A stretch of 64,000 nucleotides of DNA from Bradyrhizobium sp. Ec3.3 (GCF_000472925.1 NZ_AXAS01000010.1:160186-224185), one strand, 5' to 3'. Positions 29,725-41,585 are shown, counted from the first letter of the stretch. Notes: generated from the letters alone by a model not told the origin. Translations and numbers: made by a program.

Positions 29725-30747
29725 ATGGCCGCACCCAAGAAAGCCGCCGCTAGCGCTCCCCAGGACAAGACCAACGGCGGCTCGCCCCCGGAATTCACCA
29801 GAGAGCAGGAGCTCAAGGCGCTCCGCGACATGCTCCTGATCCGGCGATTCGAGGAGAAGGCCGGCCAGCTCTACGGCATGGGTGCGATCGGCGGCTTCTG
29901 CCACCTCTATATCGGCCAGGAGGCCGTGGTGGTCGGCATGCAGATGGCGCTGAAGGACGGCGACCAGGTCATCACCGGCTATCGCGACCACGGTCATATG
30001 CTCGCCACCGGCATGGAGGCTAACGGCGTCATGGCCGAGCTCACCGGGCGCCGCGGCGGCTATTCCAAGGGCAAGGGCGGCTCCATGCACATGTTTAGCG
30101 TGGAGAAGAAGTTTTACGGCGGCCACGGCATCGTTGGCGCCCAGGTCTCGCTCGGTGCGGGCCTTGCTTTCGCCAACCATTATCGCGGCAACGACAACGT
30201 CGCCGTCACCTATTTCGGCGATGGAGCGGCGAACCAGGGCCAAGTCTATGAGAGCTTCAACATGGCGGAGCTCTGGAAGCTGCCAGTGATCTTCGTCATC
30301 GAGAACAACCGCTACGCCATGGGCACAGCGGTGTCGCGCGCCTCGGCGCAGCAGGATTTCTCCAAGCGCGGCCTGTCCTTCAACATCCCCGGTCACCAGG
30401 TCGACGGCATGGACGTCCGTGCGGTGAAGGCTGCGGCCGATGAGGCAGTCGCCTGGTGCCGCGCCGGCAAGGGCCCGGTCATCCTGGAGATGCAGACCTA
30501 CCGCTACCGCGGCCACTCGATGTCGGACCCTGCAAAATACCGCACGCGCGAGGAGGTCGAGAAGGTTCGCCACGACCAGGATCCGATCGAGCAGGTGCGC
30601 AACCGCCTCCTGGCCGCCAAAGTGAGCGAGCAGGATCTCAAGGCGATTGACGCCGAGGTCCGCGACATCGTGAATGCCTCCGCCGACTTTGCCCAGCATG
30701 ATCCCGAGCCGGATGTGTCCGAGCTCTGGACCGACGTTTATCGCTAA
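29725..30747 (+). CDS. pdhA: pyruvate dehydrogenase E1 component alpha subunit
   Basis: PdhA forms the thiamine-diphosphate-dependent E1 with PdhB, decarboxylating pyruvate and acetylating the lipoyl group of E2. The 340-residue protein contains [12 protein letters not shown], the phosphorylation-loop-like YRDHGHML and the ThDP motif [17 protein letters not shown] with [10 protein letters not shown]. An alanine/lysine-rich N-terminal tail precedes the core. It leads the operon pdhA-pdhB-DUF5076-small ORF-pdhC. Confidence 0.97.
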   Translation: MAAPKKAAASAPQDKTNGGSPPEFTREQELKALRDMLLIRRFEEKAGQLYGMGAIGGFCHLYIGQEAVVVGMQMALKDGDQVITGYRDHGHMLATGMEANGVMAELTGRRGGYSKGKGGSMHMFSVEKKFYGGHGIVGAQVSLGAGLAFANHYRGNDNVAVTYFGDGAANQGQVYESFNMAELWKLPVIFVIENNRYAMGTAVSRASAQQDFSKRGLSFNIPGHQVDGMDVRAVKAAADEAVAWCRAGKGPVILEMQTYRYRGHSMSDPAKYRTREEVEKVRHDQDPIEQVRNRLLAAKVSEQDLKAIDAEVRDIVNASADFAQHDPEPDVSELWTDVYR

Positions 30748-30776
30748 AAGCGCGCAAGCTTTCTTTTGGAGTTGAT

Positions 30777-32162
30777 ATGCCAATTCAAGTGCTGATGCCC
30801 GCGCTGTCGCCCACGATGGAAAAGGGCAACCTCGCCAAATGGCTGAAAAAAGAGGGCGAGACGATCAAGTCAGGCGACGTGATCGCCGAGATCGAGACCG
30901 ACAAGGCGACCATGGAGGTCGAGGCGACCGATGAGGGCACGCTCGGCAAGATCCTGATCCCCGAAGGCACCGCCGACGTCGCCGTGAACACGCCGATCGC
31001 GACGATTCTCGCCGACGGCGAGAGCGCCGCTGATCTTGCGAAAGCTCCGGCGCCTGCGAAGCCGGCTGCAGAAGCCGCGCCGCCTGCGCAAGCCAAGAGC
31101 GAGGCGCCTGCGCCGAAAGCTGCACCCTCGGCTCCGGCCGCCGTCGCCGAGCCCGATCCGGAGGTGCCCGCCGGCACCGAGATGGTGAAGCAGACCGTCC
31201 GCGAAGCGTTGCGCGATGCGATGGCCGAGGAAATGCGGCGCGATGCCGACGTCTTCGTGATGGGTGAAGAGGTCGCCGAATATCAGGGCGCCTACAAGGT
31301 CACTCAGGGCCTGTTGCAGGAATTCGGCGCCAGGCGCGTCATCGACACGCCGATCACCGAGCATGGCTTTGCCGGCATCGGCGTCGGCGCCGCGATGGCC
31401 GGCCTGAAGCCGGTCGTCGAGTTCATGACCTTCAACTTCGCGATGCAGGCGATGGACCAGATCATCAACTCCGCCGCCAAGACGCTCTATATGTCCGGCG
31501 GCCAGATGGGCTGCTCGATCGTGTTCCGCGGCCCCAACGGCGCCGCTGCCCGCGTCGCCGCCCAGCACAGCCAGGATTACTCCTCCTGGTATTCGCACAT
31601 TCCGGGTCTGAAGGTCGTCGCGCCGTATTCGGCCGCGGATGCCAAGGGCCTGCTCAAGGCCGCGATCCGCGATCCCAATCCGGTGATCTTCCTCGAGAAC
31701 GAAGTTCTCTACGGCCACACCGGCGAAGTGCCGAAGCTCGACGACTATGTGATCCCGCTCGGCAAGGCGCGCATCGTGCGCTCGGGCAGCCACGTCACGA
31801 TCATCTCGTGGTCGAACGGCATGACCTATGCGCTGAAGGCGGCGGACGAACTCGCCAAGGACGGCATCGAGGCCGAGGTGATCGACCTGCGCACGTTGCG
31901 GCCGATGGACACCGAGACCATCGTCAACTCCGTGAAGAAGACCGGCCGTGCCGTCACGGTGGAGGAGGGCTGGGCCCAGAGCGGTGTCGGCGCCGAGATC
32001 GCCGCGCGCATCATGGAGCATGCCTTCGACTACCTGGACGCGCCGGTGACGCGCGTTTCGGGCAAGGACGTGCCGATGCCCTATGCCGCGAACCTGGAGA
32101 AGCTCGCGCTGCCCTCGGCAGCCGAAGTGGTCGAGGCCGCCAAAGCCGTCTGCTACAGGTAG
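30777..32162 (+). CDS. pdhB: pyruvate dehydrogenase E1 component beta subunit with lipoyl domain
   Basis: This 461-residue subunit pairs with PdhA. It carries an N-terminal lipoyl domain (residues 1-80) with the lipoylation motif [11 protein letters not shown], then an alanine/proline-rich linker (about 85-125) and the transketolase-type E1-beta domain. That layout is normal in alphaproteobacteria and absent in most other bacteria. [18 protein letters not shown] and [15 protein letters not shown] mark the catalytic part. The lipoyl domain closely matches that of the downstream E2, showing internal duplication. GGAG lies upstream of the ATG, 29 bases after pdhA. Confidence 0.97.
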   Translation: MPIQVLMPALSPTMEKGNLAKWLKKEGETIKSGDVIAEIETDKATMEVEATDEGTLGKILIPEGTADVAVNTPIATILADGESAADLAKAPAPAKPAAEAAPPAQAKSEAPAPKAAPSAPAAVAEPDPEVPAGTEMVKQTVREALRDAMAEEMRRDADVFVMGEEVAEYQGAYKVTQGLLQEFGARRVIDTPITEHGFAGIGVGAAMAGLKPVVEFMTFNFAMQAMDQIINSAAKTLYMSGGQMGCSIVFRGPNGAAARVAAQHSQDYSSWYSHIPGLKVVAPYSAADAKGLLKAAIRDPNPVIFLENEVLYGHTGEVPKLDDYVIPLGKARIVRSGSHVTIISWSNGMTYALKAADELAKDGIEAEVIDLRTLRPMDTETIVNSVKKTGRAVTVEEGWAQSGVGAEIAARIMEHAFDYLDAPVTRVSGKDVPMPYAANLEKLALPSAAEVVEAAKAVCYR

Positions 32163-32165
32163 ACC

Positions 32166-32471
32166 ATGGCAGCGCCCAAGGAACAGCCACTTCCACCTGA
32201 CGTGATTGGACGCGAAGACGCGATCGAGATTTTGCGCGTGTTCGTGCTCGACGGCGGGCTGTCGATGGCGTTCCAGCGGGCCTTCGAGGAGCCCGACATG
32301 TGGGGCCTCCTGCTGGTCGATCTCGCTCGTCATGCCGCGCGCGCCTATGCGCGCGAGAGCGAGATGAGCGAGGAGGAGGCGCTGGGCCGAATCCTCGACA
32401 TGTTCGAGGCCGAGATCGAGCGTCCGACCGACATGGGCACCACGACGCCGCGCGGGCAGAAGGGGCACTGA
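32166..32471 (+). CDS. DUF5076 domain-containing protein
   Basis: This 101-residue cytoplasmic protein matches the DUF5076 pattern: ILRVFVLDGGLSMAFQRAFEEPDMWGLLL followed by a helix with ARAYARESEMSEEEALGRILDMFEAEI. No catalytic motif or membrane segment is visible. It starts three bases after the pdhB stop codon, and the next small gene starts two bases after its own stop, so it is surely part of the pdh transcript. Its role is unknown; the setting suggests an accessory or regulatory role in the pyruvate dehydrogenase complex. Confidence 0.85.
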   Translation: MAAPKEQPLPPDVIGREDAIEILRVFVLDGGLSMAFQRAFEEPDMWGLLLVDLARHAARAYARESEMSEEEALGRILDMFEAEIERPTDMGTTTPRGQKGH

Positions 32472-32473
32472 GC

Positions 32474-32674
32474 GTGGCGGTCGAATCCTATCACTACGAT
32501 CTCATGCGGGAGGCGATCGGTGAGGCCGAGGCCTTCCCCGGCTCCAAAGACATTCTCGACAAGTTCGGCATCCCCTGGATCGATCTTGCCGACGACCGCT
32601 CCATCGCCATGATGAAGTCGTGGCGTTCCAATCCCGCCAATGAGCGCCTGTGGCAGGGCGACATCGGCAACTAA
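32474..32674 (+). CDS. small conserved protein within pdh operon
   Basis: This 66-residue protein starts at GTG, two bases after the DUF5076 stop codon. It is acidic and soluble, with features such as SYHYDLMREAIGEAEAFPG, GIPWIDLADDRSIAMMKSW and a C-terminal ERLWQGDIGN. I do not recognise a family. Protein-like composition, tight spacing and strand agreement support a real gene. It lies between pdhB and pdhC. Confidence 0.7.
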   Translation: MAVESYHYDLMREAIGEAEAFPGSKDILDKFGIPWIDLADDRSIAMMKSWRSNPANERLWQGDIGN

Positions 32675-32740
32675 TCCTTGTCTGTTCGTCTTCCGGTGGG
32701 TCGGGAGACGACGTTTTGAGAAGTTCTTCGTGAGGTCAGC

Positions 32741-34093
32741 ATGCCCATCAACATCCTGATGCCCGCTCTTTCGCCAACGATGGAGAAGGGCAACCTCGCC
32801 AAGTGGCTGAAGAAAGAGGGCGACAAGGTCAAATCTGGCGACGTCATCGCCGAGATCGAGACCGACAAGGCCACCATGGAGGTCGAGGCGATCGACGAAG
32901 GCACGATCGCCAAGATTCTCGTGCCCGAGGGCACGCAGGATGTGCCGGTGAACGATGTGATCGCAGTGCTCGCCGGCGAGGGCGAGGACGTCAAGGCCGC
33001 GGGCGCTGCCAAGCCCGCCGCGTCGGCTGCGCCGCCGAAAGCTGCAGAAGCTCCGGCCGCTGCACCGGCTCCGGCGCCCGCACCCGCTGCGAAGGCGGCA
33101 CCGGCTCCTGCTGCTGCTCCCGCGCCACAGGCCGCCGCTCCGGCCGCGAAGGGCAACGGCCAGGGTGGCCGCGTGTTCTCCTCGCCGCTGGCGCGCCGTC
33201 TCGCCAAGGACGCCGGCATCGAGATTTCACTTGTGACGGGCACTGGCCCGCATGGCCGCGTCGTCGCGCGCGACGTCGAGCAGGCCAAGTCGGGCAAGGG
33301 CCTGAAAGCCCCGGCTGCTGCTCCGTCAGCCGCGCCGTCGATTGCGCCGACCATGTCCGACAAGCAGATTTTGGCGCTGTTTGAGCCGGGCTCCTACGAC
33401 ATCGTCCCGCATGACGGCATGCGCCGCACCATCGCGCAGCGCCTCACCGCGTCGATCCAGAACGTCCCGCACTTCTATCTCACCATCGATTGCGACATTG
33501 GCAAGCTGCTGGTCGCGCGCGAGGAGATCAATGCGGCTGCTCCCAAGGACAAGGAGAAGAAGCCGCTCTACAAGATCTCGGTCAACGACTTCGTCATCAA
33601 GGCGATGGCGGTCGCGCTCCAGAAGATCCCGAACTGCAATGTGAGCTGGACCGAGTCCGGCATGGTCAAGCACCACCATTCCGACGTCGGCGTTGCCGTG
33701 GCGATGCCCGGCGGCCTGATCACGCCGATCATCCGCAAGGCCGAGACTAAGACGCTCTCGACAATCTCCAACGAGATGAAGGATTTTGCAACGCGTGCGC
33801 GCTCGCGCAAATTGAAGCCCGAGGAGTATCAGGGCGGCACCACCGCGGTGTCGAACCTCGGCATGTTCGGCATCAAGGACTTCACCGCGGTGATCAACCC
33901 ACCGCATGCGACGATCCTTGCGGTCGGCACCAGCGAGGAACGGCCGGTGGTTCGCGGCGGCAAGATCGAGATCGCGCAGATGATGAGCGTGACGCTGTCC
34001 TGCGATCACCGCGCCATCGACGGCGCGCTCGGCGCCGAGCTGATCGGTGCGTTCAAGCAGCTGATCGAAAACCCCGTCATGATGATGGTCTGA
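32741..34093 (+). CDS. pdhC: dihydrolipoamide acetyltransferase (PDH E2)
   Basis: The E2 core enzyme moves the acetyl group to CoA. The 450-residue protein has one lipoyl domain (1-80, lysine in [11 protein letters not shown]), an Ala/Pro linker (about 88-138), a peripheral subunit-binding domain (SSPLARRLAKDAGI to GRVVARDVEQA) and the catalytic domain. HHSDVGVAVAMPGGLITP and the active-site CDHRAIDGALGAE near the C-terminus are intact. A GAGG site precedes the ATG. It ends the tight pdh cluster, and lpdA follows after a palindromic repeat. Confidence 0.97.
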   Translation: MPINILMPALSPTMEKGNLAKWLKKEGDKVKSGDVIAEIETDKATMEVEAIDEGTIAKILVPEGTQDVPVNDVIAVLAGEGEDVKAAGAAKPAASAAPPKAAEAPAAAPAPAPAPAAKAAPAPAAAPAPQAAAPAAKGNGQGGRVFSSPLARRLAKDAGIEISLVTGTGPHGRVVARDVEQAKSGKGLKAPAAAPSAAPSIAPTMSDKQILALFEPGSYDIVPHDGMRRTIAQRLTASIQNVPHFYLTIDCDIGKLLVAREEINAAAPKDKEKKPLYKISVNDFVIKAMAVALQKIPNCNVSWTESGMVKHHHSDVGVAVAMPGGLITPIIRKAETKTLSTISNEMKDFATRARSRKLKPEEYQGGTTAVSNLGMFGIKDFTAVINPPHATILAVGTSEERPVVRGGKIEIAQMMSVTLSCDHRAIDGALGAELIGAFKQLIENPVMMMV

Positions 34094-34109
34094 CGAAGCG
34101 AATTCGCGT

Positions 34110-34193
34110 CGTCATTGCGAGCGAAGCGAAGCATTCCAGGACGTGACCGGCAGACTGGATTGCTTCGTCGCAAGAGCTCCTCGCAATGACGGT
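34110..34193. repeat. degenerate GTCATTGCGAGC palindrome
   Basis: GTCATTGCGAGCGAAGCGAA on the left pairs imperfectly with a right part ending CTCGCAATGACGGTC. It is related to the perfect copy at 26240-26323. It stands between pdhC and lpdA and may reduce or stop read-through. Confidence 0.6.
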
Positions 34194-34235
34194 CTCGAAC
34201 ATTGAGACCGGTTGAACGGGAACGAGCGCAAAAGC

Positions 34236-35657
34236 ATGGCCGACACATCCTTCGACATCATCATCATTGGCTCCGGTCCCGGCGGCTACGTCACCGCGAT
34301 CCGCGCCGCGCAGCTCGGCTTCAAGACTGCGATCATCGAAAAATCCTATCTCGGGGGCATCTGCCTGAACTGGGGCTGCATCCCGACGAAAGCGCTGCTG
34401 CGCTCGGCGGAGATCTACCACTACATGCAGCACGCCAAGGATTACGGCCTGTCGGCGGAGAAGATCTCGTTCGATCCGAAGGCGGTGGTGCAGCGATCGC
34501 GCGGCGTCTCGAAGCGGCTGAACGACGGCGTCGGCTTCCTGATGAAGAAGAACAAGGTCAGTGTGATCTGGGGCGCCGCCTCGATCGATGCGCCCGGCAA
34601 GATCACGGTGAAGAAGTCCGACGTCGAAGGACCGAAGGGCTCGCTGGGCGAAGGAACCTATCAGGCCAAGCACATCATCGTCGCGACCGGCGCGCGGCCG
34701 CGCGTGCTGCCCGGTCTCGAGCCCGATCCGAAGCTGGTCTGGACCTACTTTGAGGCCATGATCCCCGACCGGATTCCGAAATCGCTCCTCGTCGTCGGCT
34801 CCGGCGCGATCGGCATCGAGTTCGCGTCCTTCTTCCACACCATGGGGTCCGACGTCACCGTGGTCGAGGTGCTGCCGCAGATCCTGCCCGTCGAGGACGC
34901 GGAGATCGCAGGCCTCGCGCGAAAGCGTTTCGAGAAGATGGGCATCAAGATCATGTCCTCGACCAAGGTCACGAAGCTCGACAAGAAAGCCGACAGCGTC
35001 GTCGCCACCATCGATGACGGCAAGGGCAAGCCTGTCACCACCGAGTTCGATCGCGTGATCTCCGCCGTCGGTGTCGTCGGCAATATCGAAAATCTCGGCC
35101 TCGAAAAGCTCGGCGTCAAAACCGACCGCGGCTGCATCGTCATCGACGGCTACGGCAAGACCAACGTTCCCGGCATCTACGCCATCGGCGACGTTGCCGG
35201 TCCCCCAATGTTGGCTCACAAGGCCGAGCATGAGGGCGTGATCTGCGTCGAGGCGATCAAGGGCCTGCATCCGCACGCCATGGACAAGAACATGATCCCC
35301 GGCTGCACCTATTGCCATCCGCAGGTCGCTTCCGTCGGCCTCACCGAAGCCAAGGCCAAGGAGAATGGCCGCGAAATCCGCGTCGGCCGCTTCCCCTTCG
35401 TCGGCAACGGCAAGGCGATCGCACTCGGCGAGGACCAGGGCCTCGTCAAGGTGATCTTCGACAAGAAGACCGGGCAGCTTCTCGGCGCGCACATGATCGG
35501 CGCGGAGGTCACCGAACTGATCCAGGGCTACGTCGTCGCGATGAACCTCGAGACGACCGAGGAAGAGCTGATGCACACGGTCTTCCCGCATCCGACGCTG
35601 TCGGAAATGATGAAGGAAGCCGTGCTGGACGCGTATGGAAGGGTGCTGAATATCTGA
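34236..35657 (+). CDS. lpdA: dihydrolipoyl dehydrogenase (E3)
   Basis: E3 reoxidises dihydrolipoamide with FAD and NAD+. The 473-residue flavoprotein has the N-terminal FAD motif IIIGSGPGGYVTAIRAAQLG, the redox disulfide in GGICLNWGCIPTKALLRS, an NAD-binding GSGAIGIEFASF and the C-terminal catalytic HTVFPHPTLSEM. The cysteine motif with tryptophan (CLNWGC) in place of valine is the variant commonly seen in PDH-linked copies of this group. The ATG at 34236 was chosen; an upstream TTG would add eight residues. It is downstream of pdhC across a palindromic repeat. Confidence 0.96.
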   Translation: MADTSFDIIIIGSGPGGYVTAIRAAQLGFKTAIIEKSYLGGICLNWGCIPTKALLRSAEIYHYMQHAKDYGLSAEKISFDPKAVVQRSRGVSKRLNDGVGFLMKKNKVSVIWGAASIDAPGKITVKKSDVEGPKGSLGEGTYQAKHIIVATGARPRVLPGLEPDPKLVWTYFEAMIPDRIPKSLLVVGSGAIGIEFASFFHTMGSDVTVVEVLPQILPVEDAEIAGLARKRFEKMGIKIMSSTKVTKLDKKADSVVATIDDGKGKPVTTEFDRVISAVGVVGNIENLGLEKLGVKTDRGCIVIDGYGKTNVPGIYAIGDVAGPPMLAHKAEHEGVICVEAIKGLHPHAMDKNMIPGCTYCHPQVASVGLTEAKAKENGREIRVGRFPFVGNGKAIALGEDQGLVKVIFDKKTGQLLGAHMIGAEVTELIQGYVVAMNLETTEEELMHTVFPHPTLSEMMKEAVLDAYGRVLNI

Positions 35658-35678
35658 CCGGCGCGCGCCGGCAGCCAT

Positions 35679-35818
35679 CAGACCCGTCATCCTGAGGTGC
35701 TCGCGCAGCGAGCCTCGAAGGATGAACGGCCGAGATGTTGCAGTTGGGCCGTCGCCCTTCGAGGCTCTCCATGCGGCGCATTGCACCGCATGGCTCGCAC
35801 CTCAGGGTGACGGGTCTG
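35679..35818. repeat. inverted repeat of the TCATCCTGAGG family
   Basis: The terminal arms 35679-35700 and 35797-35818 match in 21 of 22 positions; the left arm begins CAGACCCGTCATCCTGAGG. The inner part contains CTCGAAGGATG, which links it to the element at 23442-23577. It lies between lpdA and the threonine synthase gene. Confidence 0.7.
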
Positions 35819-35855
35819 ATATCGAAGAGACCAAAACAACAAGAGGGCCAAACCC

Positions 35856-37097
<1,242 letters not shown>

Positions 37098-37186
37098 CCC
37101 GGGCGAGAAGGCCGCTCGCGAGCTCGTAGTTCTCCCTCTCCCGCAACGGGGGGAGGTGATCAGGAATGTCGCCGGGGGAGACGCAG

Positions 37187-38158
37187 ATGCGAAAGACGAT
37201 CTGGGCCGCGCTGATCACCATCCTCGCTCTTGCCGGCGCCGCGCGCGCCGACACCTACCCCTCGCGTCCCATCACCATCATCGTGCCGTTCGCGGCCGGC
37301 GGACCTTCGGACGCGATGGCGCGCGTGCTCGCCGAGCGCATGCGGGCGAGCCTCGGCCAGGCAGTGGTGGTCGAGAACGTCACCGGTGCCGGCGGTTCGA
37401 TCGGGGTGGGGCGCGCCGTGCATTCGGCTCCCGACGGCTACACCATCTCCTTCGGCCATCTTGGCACGCACGTGGCCAACGGTGCGGTCTACAGGCTCCC
37501 TTACGATCTCGTCGCCGATCTCGAGCCGGTGGTGCTGCTTCCGAGCAACCCCATGATCGTCGTCAGCAAGAACGCCGTGCCGGCGACATCGCTGAAGGAG
37601 CTGCTCGCCTGGCTGAAGTCGCGTCCGGCGCCGGCGACCGCGGGCACGGCCGGTGCGGGCTCCGGCAGCCACATCGCCGGCGTCTATTTCGAGAGTGTTT
37701 CCGGCATCAAGCTGCAATATGTACCCTATCGCGGCACGGGGCCGGCGCTGAACGACCTCATTGCCGGCCAGATCGACATCATCGTCGACCAGACCTCGAA
37801 CTCCATCAACCAGGTCCGCGCCGGCACCATCCGTGCCTACGCGATCAGCGACGACAAGCGCCTGGCGTCCGCGCCCGAAATCCCGACCGCCGATGAGGCC
37901 GGACTGAAGGGCTTTCAGATGACGCTGTGGTCGGGCTTATGGGTGCCCAAGGGCACGCCGCGGGAGATCGTATTGAGGCTCAACGTCGCGGTGGTGGAAG
38001 CGCTCGGCGATGCCGCCGTGAAGAAGCAGATGGAAAATCTCGGCCTCGAAATGCCGCCGAAGGACCTGCTCACCCCCGAAGCGCTCGGCGCGCGGCAGAA
38101 GGCCGAGATCGCCAAGTGGTGGCCGATCATCAAGGCGGCCGACATCAAGGTGGATTGA
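37187..38158 (+). CDS. tripartite tricarboxylate transporter receptor (Bug/TctC family)
   Basis: This 323-residue periplasmic solute receptor of the Bug family has a signal peptide of about 22 residues ending ARA. The mature start TYPSRPITIIVPFAAGGPSDAMAR is the family hallmark, together with GSGSHIAGVYFESVSGI and YRGTGPALNDLIAGQIDI. Ligands in this family are usually carboxylates or amino acids; here it is unknown. The ATG at 37187 follows GGGGAG; an upstream in-frame ATG at 37166 would break the signal peptide. No TctA/TctB membrane genes are nearby, as is common for Bug proteins. Confidence 0.93.
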   Translation: MRKTIWAALITILALAGAARADTYPSRPITIIVPFAAGGPSDAMARVLAERMRASLGQAVVVENVTGAGGSIGVGRAVHSAPDGYTISFGHLGTHVANGAVYRLPYDLVADLEPVVLLPSNPMIVVSKNAVPATSLKELLAWLKSRPAPATAGTAGAGSGSHIAGVYFESVSGIKLQYVPYRGTGPALNDLIAGQIDIIVDQTSNSINQVRAGTIRAYAISDDKRLASAPEIPTADEAGLKGFQMTLWSGLWVPKGTPREIVLRLNVAVVEALGDAAVKKQMENLGLEMPPKDLLTPEALGARQKAEIAKWWPIIKAADIKVD

Positions 38159-38180
38159 AGCGGGGCTCACGCGCAGGGCA

Positions 38181-38582
38181 TCACGCCGTGGCGTCCGCCC
38201 GTCCTCCCAGCGCCATCTCCAGGCATTGCATCAACTCCGAGGCGACGAACGGCTTGCCAAGGAAGCAGAGTGCACCGGCCCTCAACGCGCGTGCACGCAC
38301 GCTCTCATCCGGAAAGGCCGTAATGAATATGAACGGCGTGGCCGAGCCCTGGGTACGCATCCGCGTCAACAGATCGATCCCGGACATGACCGGCATCTGC
38401 ACGTCCGCGATCACGCAACTGGCGCCGTTCAGATCGGTCGAGCCCAGGAACTCTTCGGCCGAGGCGAAGGTGTGGACGACGTATCCGCGCGACGCCAGAA
38501 GATTGTCGATCGCGGCCCGCACATAGGGATCATCGTCGAGCACCGAAATCACTGAAGGCGCTGACAAAACGTCCGCTCCCAA
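38181..38582 (-). CDS. single-domain response regulator (receiver only)
   Basis: This 133-residue receiver protein resembles the N-terminal half of FixJ. The acidic pocket SVLDDDPYVR, the phospho-acceptor in VIADVQMPVMSG, the threonine of FITAFPDES and the lysine of LGKPFVASEL are all present. There is no DNA-binding or output domain. It lies 67 bases downstream of a FixJ-type regulator on the same strand and may act as a phosphate sink or second target of the same kinase. It is convergent with the TctC-type gene. Confidence 0.9.
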   Translation of the reverse strand: MGADVLSAPSVISVLDDDPYVRAAIDNLLASRGYVVHTFASAEEFLGSTDLNGASCVIADVQMPVMSGIDLLTRMRTQGSATPFIFITAFPDESVRARALRAGALCFLGKPFVASELMQCLEMALGGRADATA

Positions 38583-38649
38583 GCTGCTTGCCGCCGCACG
38601 CCGGCCGGAAGCAAGGGTGGGCCCATCAAGCGAGATTTGGAACTCATAC

Positions 38650-39321
38650 TTAGGTTTGTTCGTCCCGCTTGGCGTGCTGTGTTCCGAGGGCCTCGTTCAT
38701 TTTCACCAGCTCGGCCAGCGACTTGGCACCCATCTTCCGCATGATCTGGCCACGATAGATCTTGACGGTGATTTCGGCCAATCCCAGCTCGGCGGCCACG
38801 TGCTTGTTCATCATGCCAGACGCGACCAGGGACAGCACGTCCCGTTCCCGCGGGGTGAGCGACTCGAAGCGGGACCTGACGTTCGACACCGTTTTCTCGA
38901 TCTCGCGGCGCTTGCGATCGCGCTCGATCGCGGCCTGGACCGCGTCCAGCATGTCCTGGTCGCGCACCGGCTTGGTCAGGAAGTCGACCGCGCCACTCTT
39001 CATGGCCCGGACGGTCATGGGAATGTCGCCATGGCCGGTGATGAAGATGATGGGCGTGTGGATGTTTGCCTTGGCGAGATCGGCCTGCAGGTCGAGGCCG
39101 CTCAGTCCCGGAAGGCGGATGTCGAGCACCAGACAGCTGGGGACCTCCGGCGGCTTGCTTTGCAGTATCTCAGACGCCGACCCGAATGCAGCAACCCTGA
39201 GGCCGACCGATTCAAAGAGATTGATAAGCGCCCGACGCACTGATGGGTCATCGTCGACGACCAGGACGATCGGCTCGTCATTGCCCGTCTGCGGCAAGGA
39301 GGGCTTGTGGCGCTCGGTCAC
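38650..39321 (-). CDS. FixJ-type response regulator
   Basis: This 223-residue transcription regulator has a receiver domain ([14 protein letters not shown]; phospho-aspartate in [12 protein letters not shown]; lysine in [10 protein letters not shown]) and a LuxR/FixJ helix-turn-helix ([20 protein letters not shown] to [14 protein letters not shown]). The start is GTG at 39321, overlapping the kinase TGA as GTGA, so the two are translationally coupled. It is activated by the upstream PAS kinase. Targets are unknown; its own cluster and the divergent small genes are candidates. Confidence 0.93.
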   Translation of the reverse strand: MTERHKPSLPQTGNDEPIVLVVDDDPSVRRALINLFESVGLRVAAFGSASEILQSKPPEVPSCLVLDIRLPGLSGLDLQADLAKANIHTPIIFITGHGDIPMTVRAMKSGAVDFLTKPVRDQDMLDAVQAAIERDRKRREIEKTVSNVRSRFESLTPRERDVLSLVASGMMNKHVAAELGLAEITVKIYRGQIMRKMGAKSLAELVKMNEALGTQHAKRDEQT

Positions 39322-41585
39322 GACGGCGCTTCCTCCCGATGCAAGGGCAGGGTGATCTGAAACGTCGCGCCGCACCCCGGGTTGGGCGAGGCCGAAAGTC
39401 GTCCGCCGTGGGCCTCGACGATGGAACGGCAGATCGAGAGTCCCATGCCCAGGCCGCCGGATTTGGTGGTGAAGAACGGTGTGAACAAGCGATCAATCGC
39501 ATCGGCGGAAATGCCGACCCCACGGTCCGTCACGCTCACCAGCACTGATCCGTTTTCATCCGGACCGGAGCAGATCACCAGCTCACGCGGGCGGTCCACG
39601 ACGCCTTCCATGGCTTCGATCCCATTCATGATCAGGTTGATCAGCACCTGCTGTAACTGGATTCGGTCGCCGATGATATTGGGCAGCACTGATCTCAATT
39701 CCATTCGCACCGATACGGCGTGGGTGGCCATTTCGCGCTGGACGAGCGCGACGGCCTCGCGAACGACCCCGTTGACGTCGAGCGGGACCATCTCGATGTC
39801 AGTTCTCTTGGCAAGTGCCCGGACGTGACGGATCACCTCGCCGGCACGGTTGCAATCCTCGACGATCCACTCCACCGAGCGACGTGCCCCTTTCAGATCC
39901 GGGGGACTGCGCTGCAGCCAGCCGATGCACGCGTCGGCGTTGGCCATCACGGCGGCGAGGGGCTGATTGAGCTCGTGAGCAATCGAGGCGGTCAGCTCGC
40001 CGAGCGTCGTTACGCGCGTCACATGGGCGAGTTCGGTCTGCGCCTTGCGCAGCGCCTGTTCGGCCTGTTCGGCCCGGATGGCGGCGGTCACATCGGTGCA
40101 GACGCCACGATAGCCGAGGAAATTGCCGTTGGCGTCGAGGAACGGCTTGCCGCTGGTGCGAACATAGGTCGGCTGTCCGTTCCGGTCCTTGCTCCGGTAC
40201 ACAAGGTCGCGAAACGGAGCATGCGCATCAAGTGCCGCCCGATGCTGTTGCCACTTCTCCGGTTGGAGTGCTGCATCGGGAGCAATGTCCCAACGTGTGA
40301 GCCCGAGCGCCCAGAAAGGAGCCATGCCGGCCGTTTCAGGATGTTCGGAGACGCGGGTGACGCGATGGTCGGGCCCGGTCTCCCAGAACCAGTCGGACGC
40401 AGTTTCGGCGTAGTCGCGGAAGCGCTGTTCGCTTTCGCGCAGTCGCCGTTCTGCCTCCTTGGCCGGGGTGATGTCGCTCACCGAGCCAACGAACTCGACG
40501 TTGCCGCCGGCGTCTCGCGTGGCGCGGGCCACCGCGCGAACATATTTCACGGCGCCATCGGGCATCACGAGGCGGTATTCGTGATCGTAGTCGTACCCCT
40601 CGCGCATCGCGCGTCCCGTGGTTCGCCGCACCGCGAGTCTGTCGTCCGGATGGATGCGCTCGAGCATGAATGGGATCGTGGGCTTCTCGGCTTCGTCGCA
40701 CTGGAAGATGCGATACGTCTCCTTCGACCAGGTGATGTCGCCGGTTGTGGACTTCCAGCCGAAGCTGCCGGTGTGGCTCAATTCCTGCGCCTGGGCGAGA
40801 TAAGCCTCGCTCTGTCGCAGCGCATTCTCCGCTTCCTTGCGCTCGGTGATGTTCTCGCACGCGACCAGCACGATCTGCTTGCCATCGCTCTGAAGCATGG
40901 CCTTGGCGTTCTCGCGGACCCACAGAACCGAGCCGTCCTTGCGCACCTTCCGGATCTCCCAGGTGTGTGACTGACCGACGGTCCCAAGGCAGAGCGCGAC
41001 GCACCGGCGGACGAAGTCGCGGTCTTCCTCGAAGAACACACCCAGCACCGATTGGCCGATCAGCTCTGCTGCCGTATAGCCCAGTTGCGCGGCGCCGAAC
41101 GTGTTCACGTTCACCACGGTTCCGGCGGGATCGACCATGAAATACATGACCGGGTTGTGCTCGAAGACCTGCTGCCATTGCTTCATAGCCTCGCGCAAAT
41201 CGGCATCGCTGGATTTAGGGCTCGGCTTGAGGCGGCCAGGGCGCCGTTCGCTGCGGGCCTGCTGGATCAATCCCGACCCGATCAGGCAGGCGAACAGGAA
41301 CGGAGCGATCACCAGGCGATCCTGCGGATCGGAGATGCGGAAATCAAAGAGGGGCGGGGCAGAGAAAAAATCGAGCGCTGCGACGGCGAGGAGAGTGAGG
41401 AGACCGGAGGCCAGGAAGCTGTCCATGAGTGCGAACAGCAGGATCACCACGAGATAGCAGAACGCGGTCGCGGGGAGCCCGATCTGGAGGAAGAAACAGG
41501 CCGCGGTCACCAGCGCCAGCACAACGCAACCGAAGACGAATTGCGCAGCTGACTTCCAGATTTGTGCTGTCTGGCCAGGCTTCAT
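39318..41585 (-). CDS. membrane PAS-domain sensor histidine kinase
   Basis: This 755-residue kinase begins with a four-helix KdpD-like membrane region (about residues 12-105). Three PAS domains follow: near 133-250 with [19 protein letters not shown], near 262-375 with [20 protein letters not shown], and near 385-505 with [14 protein letters not shown]. The HisKA domain carries the phospho-acceptor histidine in [20 protein letters not shown], and the ATPase domain has [18 protein letters not shown] and [18 protein letters not shown]. No haem-binding histidine is obvious in the PAS domains, so it is not FixL. Its signal is unknown. The FixJ-type gene overlaps its stop. Confidence 0.93.
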   Translation of the reverse strand: MKPGQTAQIWKSAAQFVFGCVVLALVTAACFFLQIGLPATAFCYLVVILLFALMDSFLASGLLTLLAVAALDFFSAPPLFDFRISDPQDRLVIAPFLFACLIGSGLIQQARSERRPGRLKPSPKSSDADLREAMKQWQQVFEHNPVMYFMVDPAGTVVNVNTFGAAQLGYTAAELIGQSVLGVFFEEDRDFVRRCVALCLGTVGQSHTWEIRKVRKDGSVLWVRENAKAMLQSDGKQIVLVACENITERKEAENALRQSEAYLAQAQELSHTGSFGWKSTTGDITWSKETYRIFQCDEAEKPTIPFMLERIHPDDRLAVRRTTGRAMREGYDYDHEYRLVMPDGAVKYVRAVARATRDAGGNVEFVGSVSDITPAKEAERRLRESEQRFRDYAETASDWFWETGPDHRVTRVSEHPETAGMAPFWALGLTRWDIAPDAALQPEKWQQHRAALDAHAPFRDLVYRSKDRNGQPTYVRTSGKPFLDANGNFLGYRGVCTDVTAAIRAEQAEQALRKAQTELAHVTRVTTLGELTASIAHELNQPLAAVMANADACIGWLQRSPPDLKGARRSVEWIVEDCNRAGEVIRHVRALAKRTDIEMVPLDVNGVVREAVALVQREMATHAVSVRMELRSVLPNIIGDRIQLQQVLINLIMNGIEAMEGVVDRPRELVICSGPDENGSVLVSVTDRGVGISADAIDRLFTPFFTTKSGGLGMGLSICRSIVEAHGGRLSASPNPGCGATFQITLPLHREEAPS

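Noticed and set aside
39318..41585. Possible FixL identity of the PAS kinase
   Set aside because: It has three PAS domains and a KdpD-like membrane region, with no clear haem-binding PAS motif, so naming it fixL is not justified.
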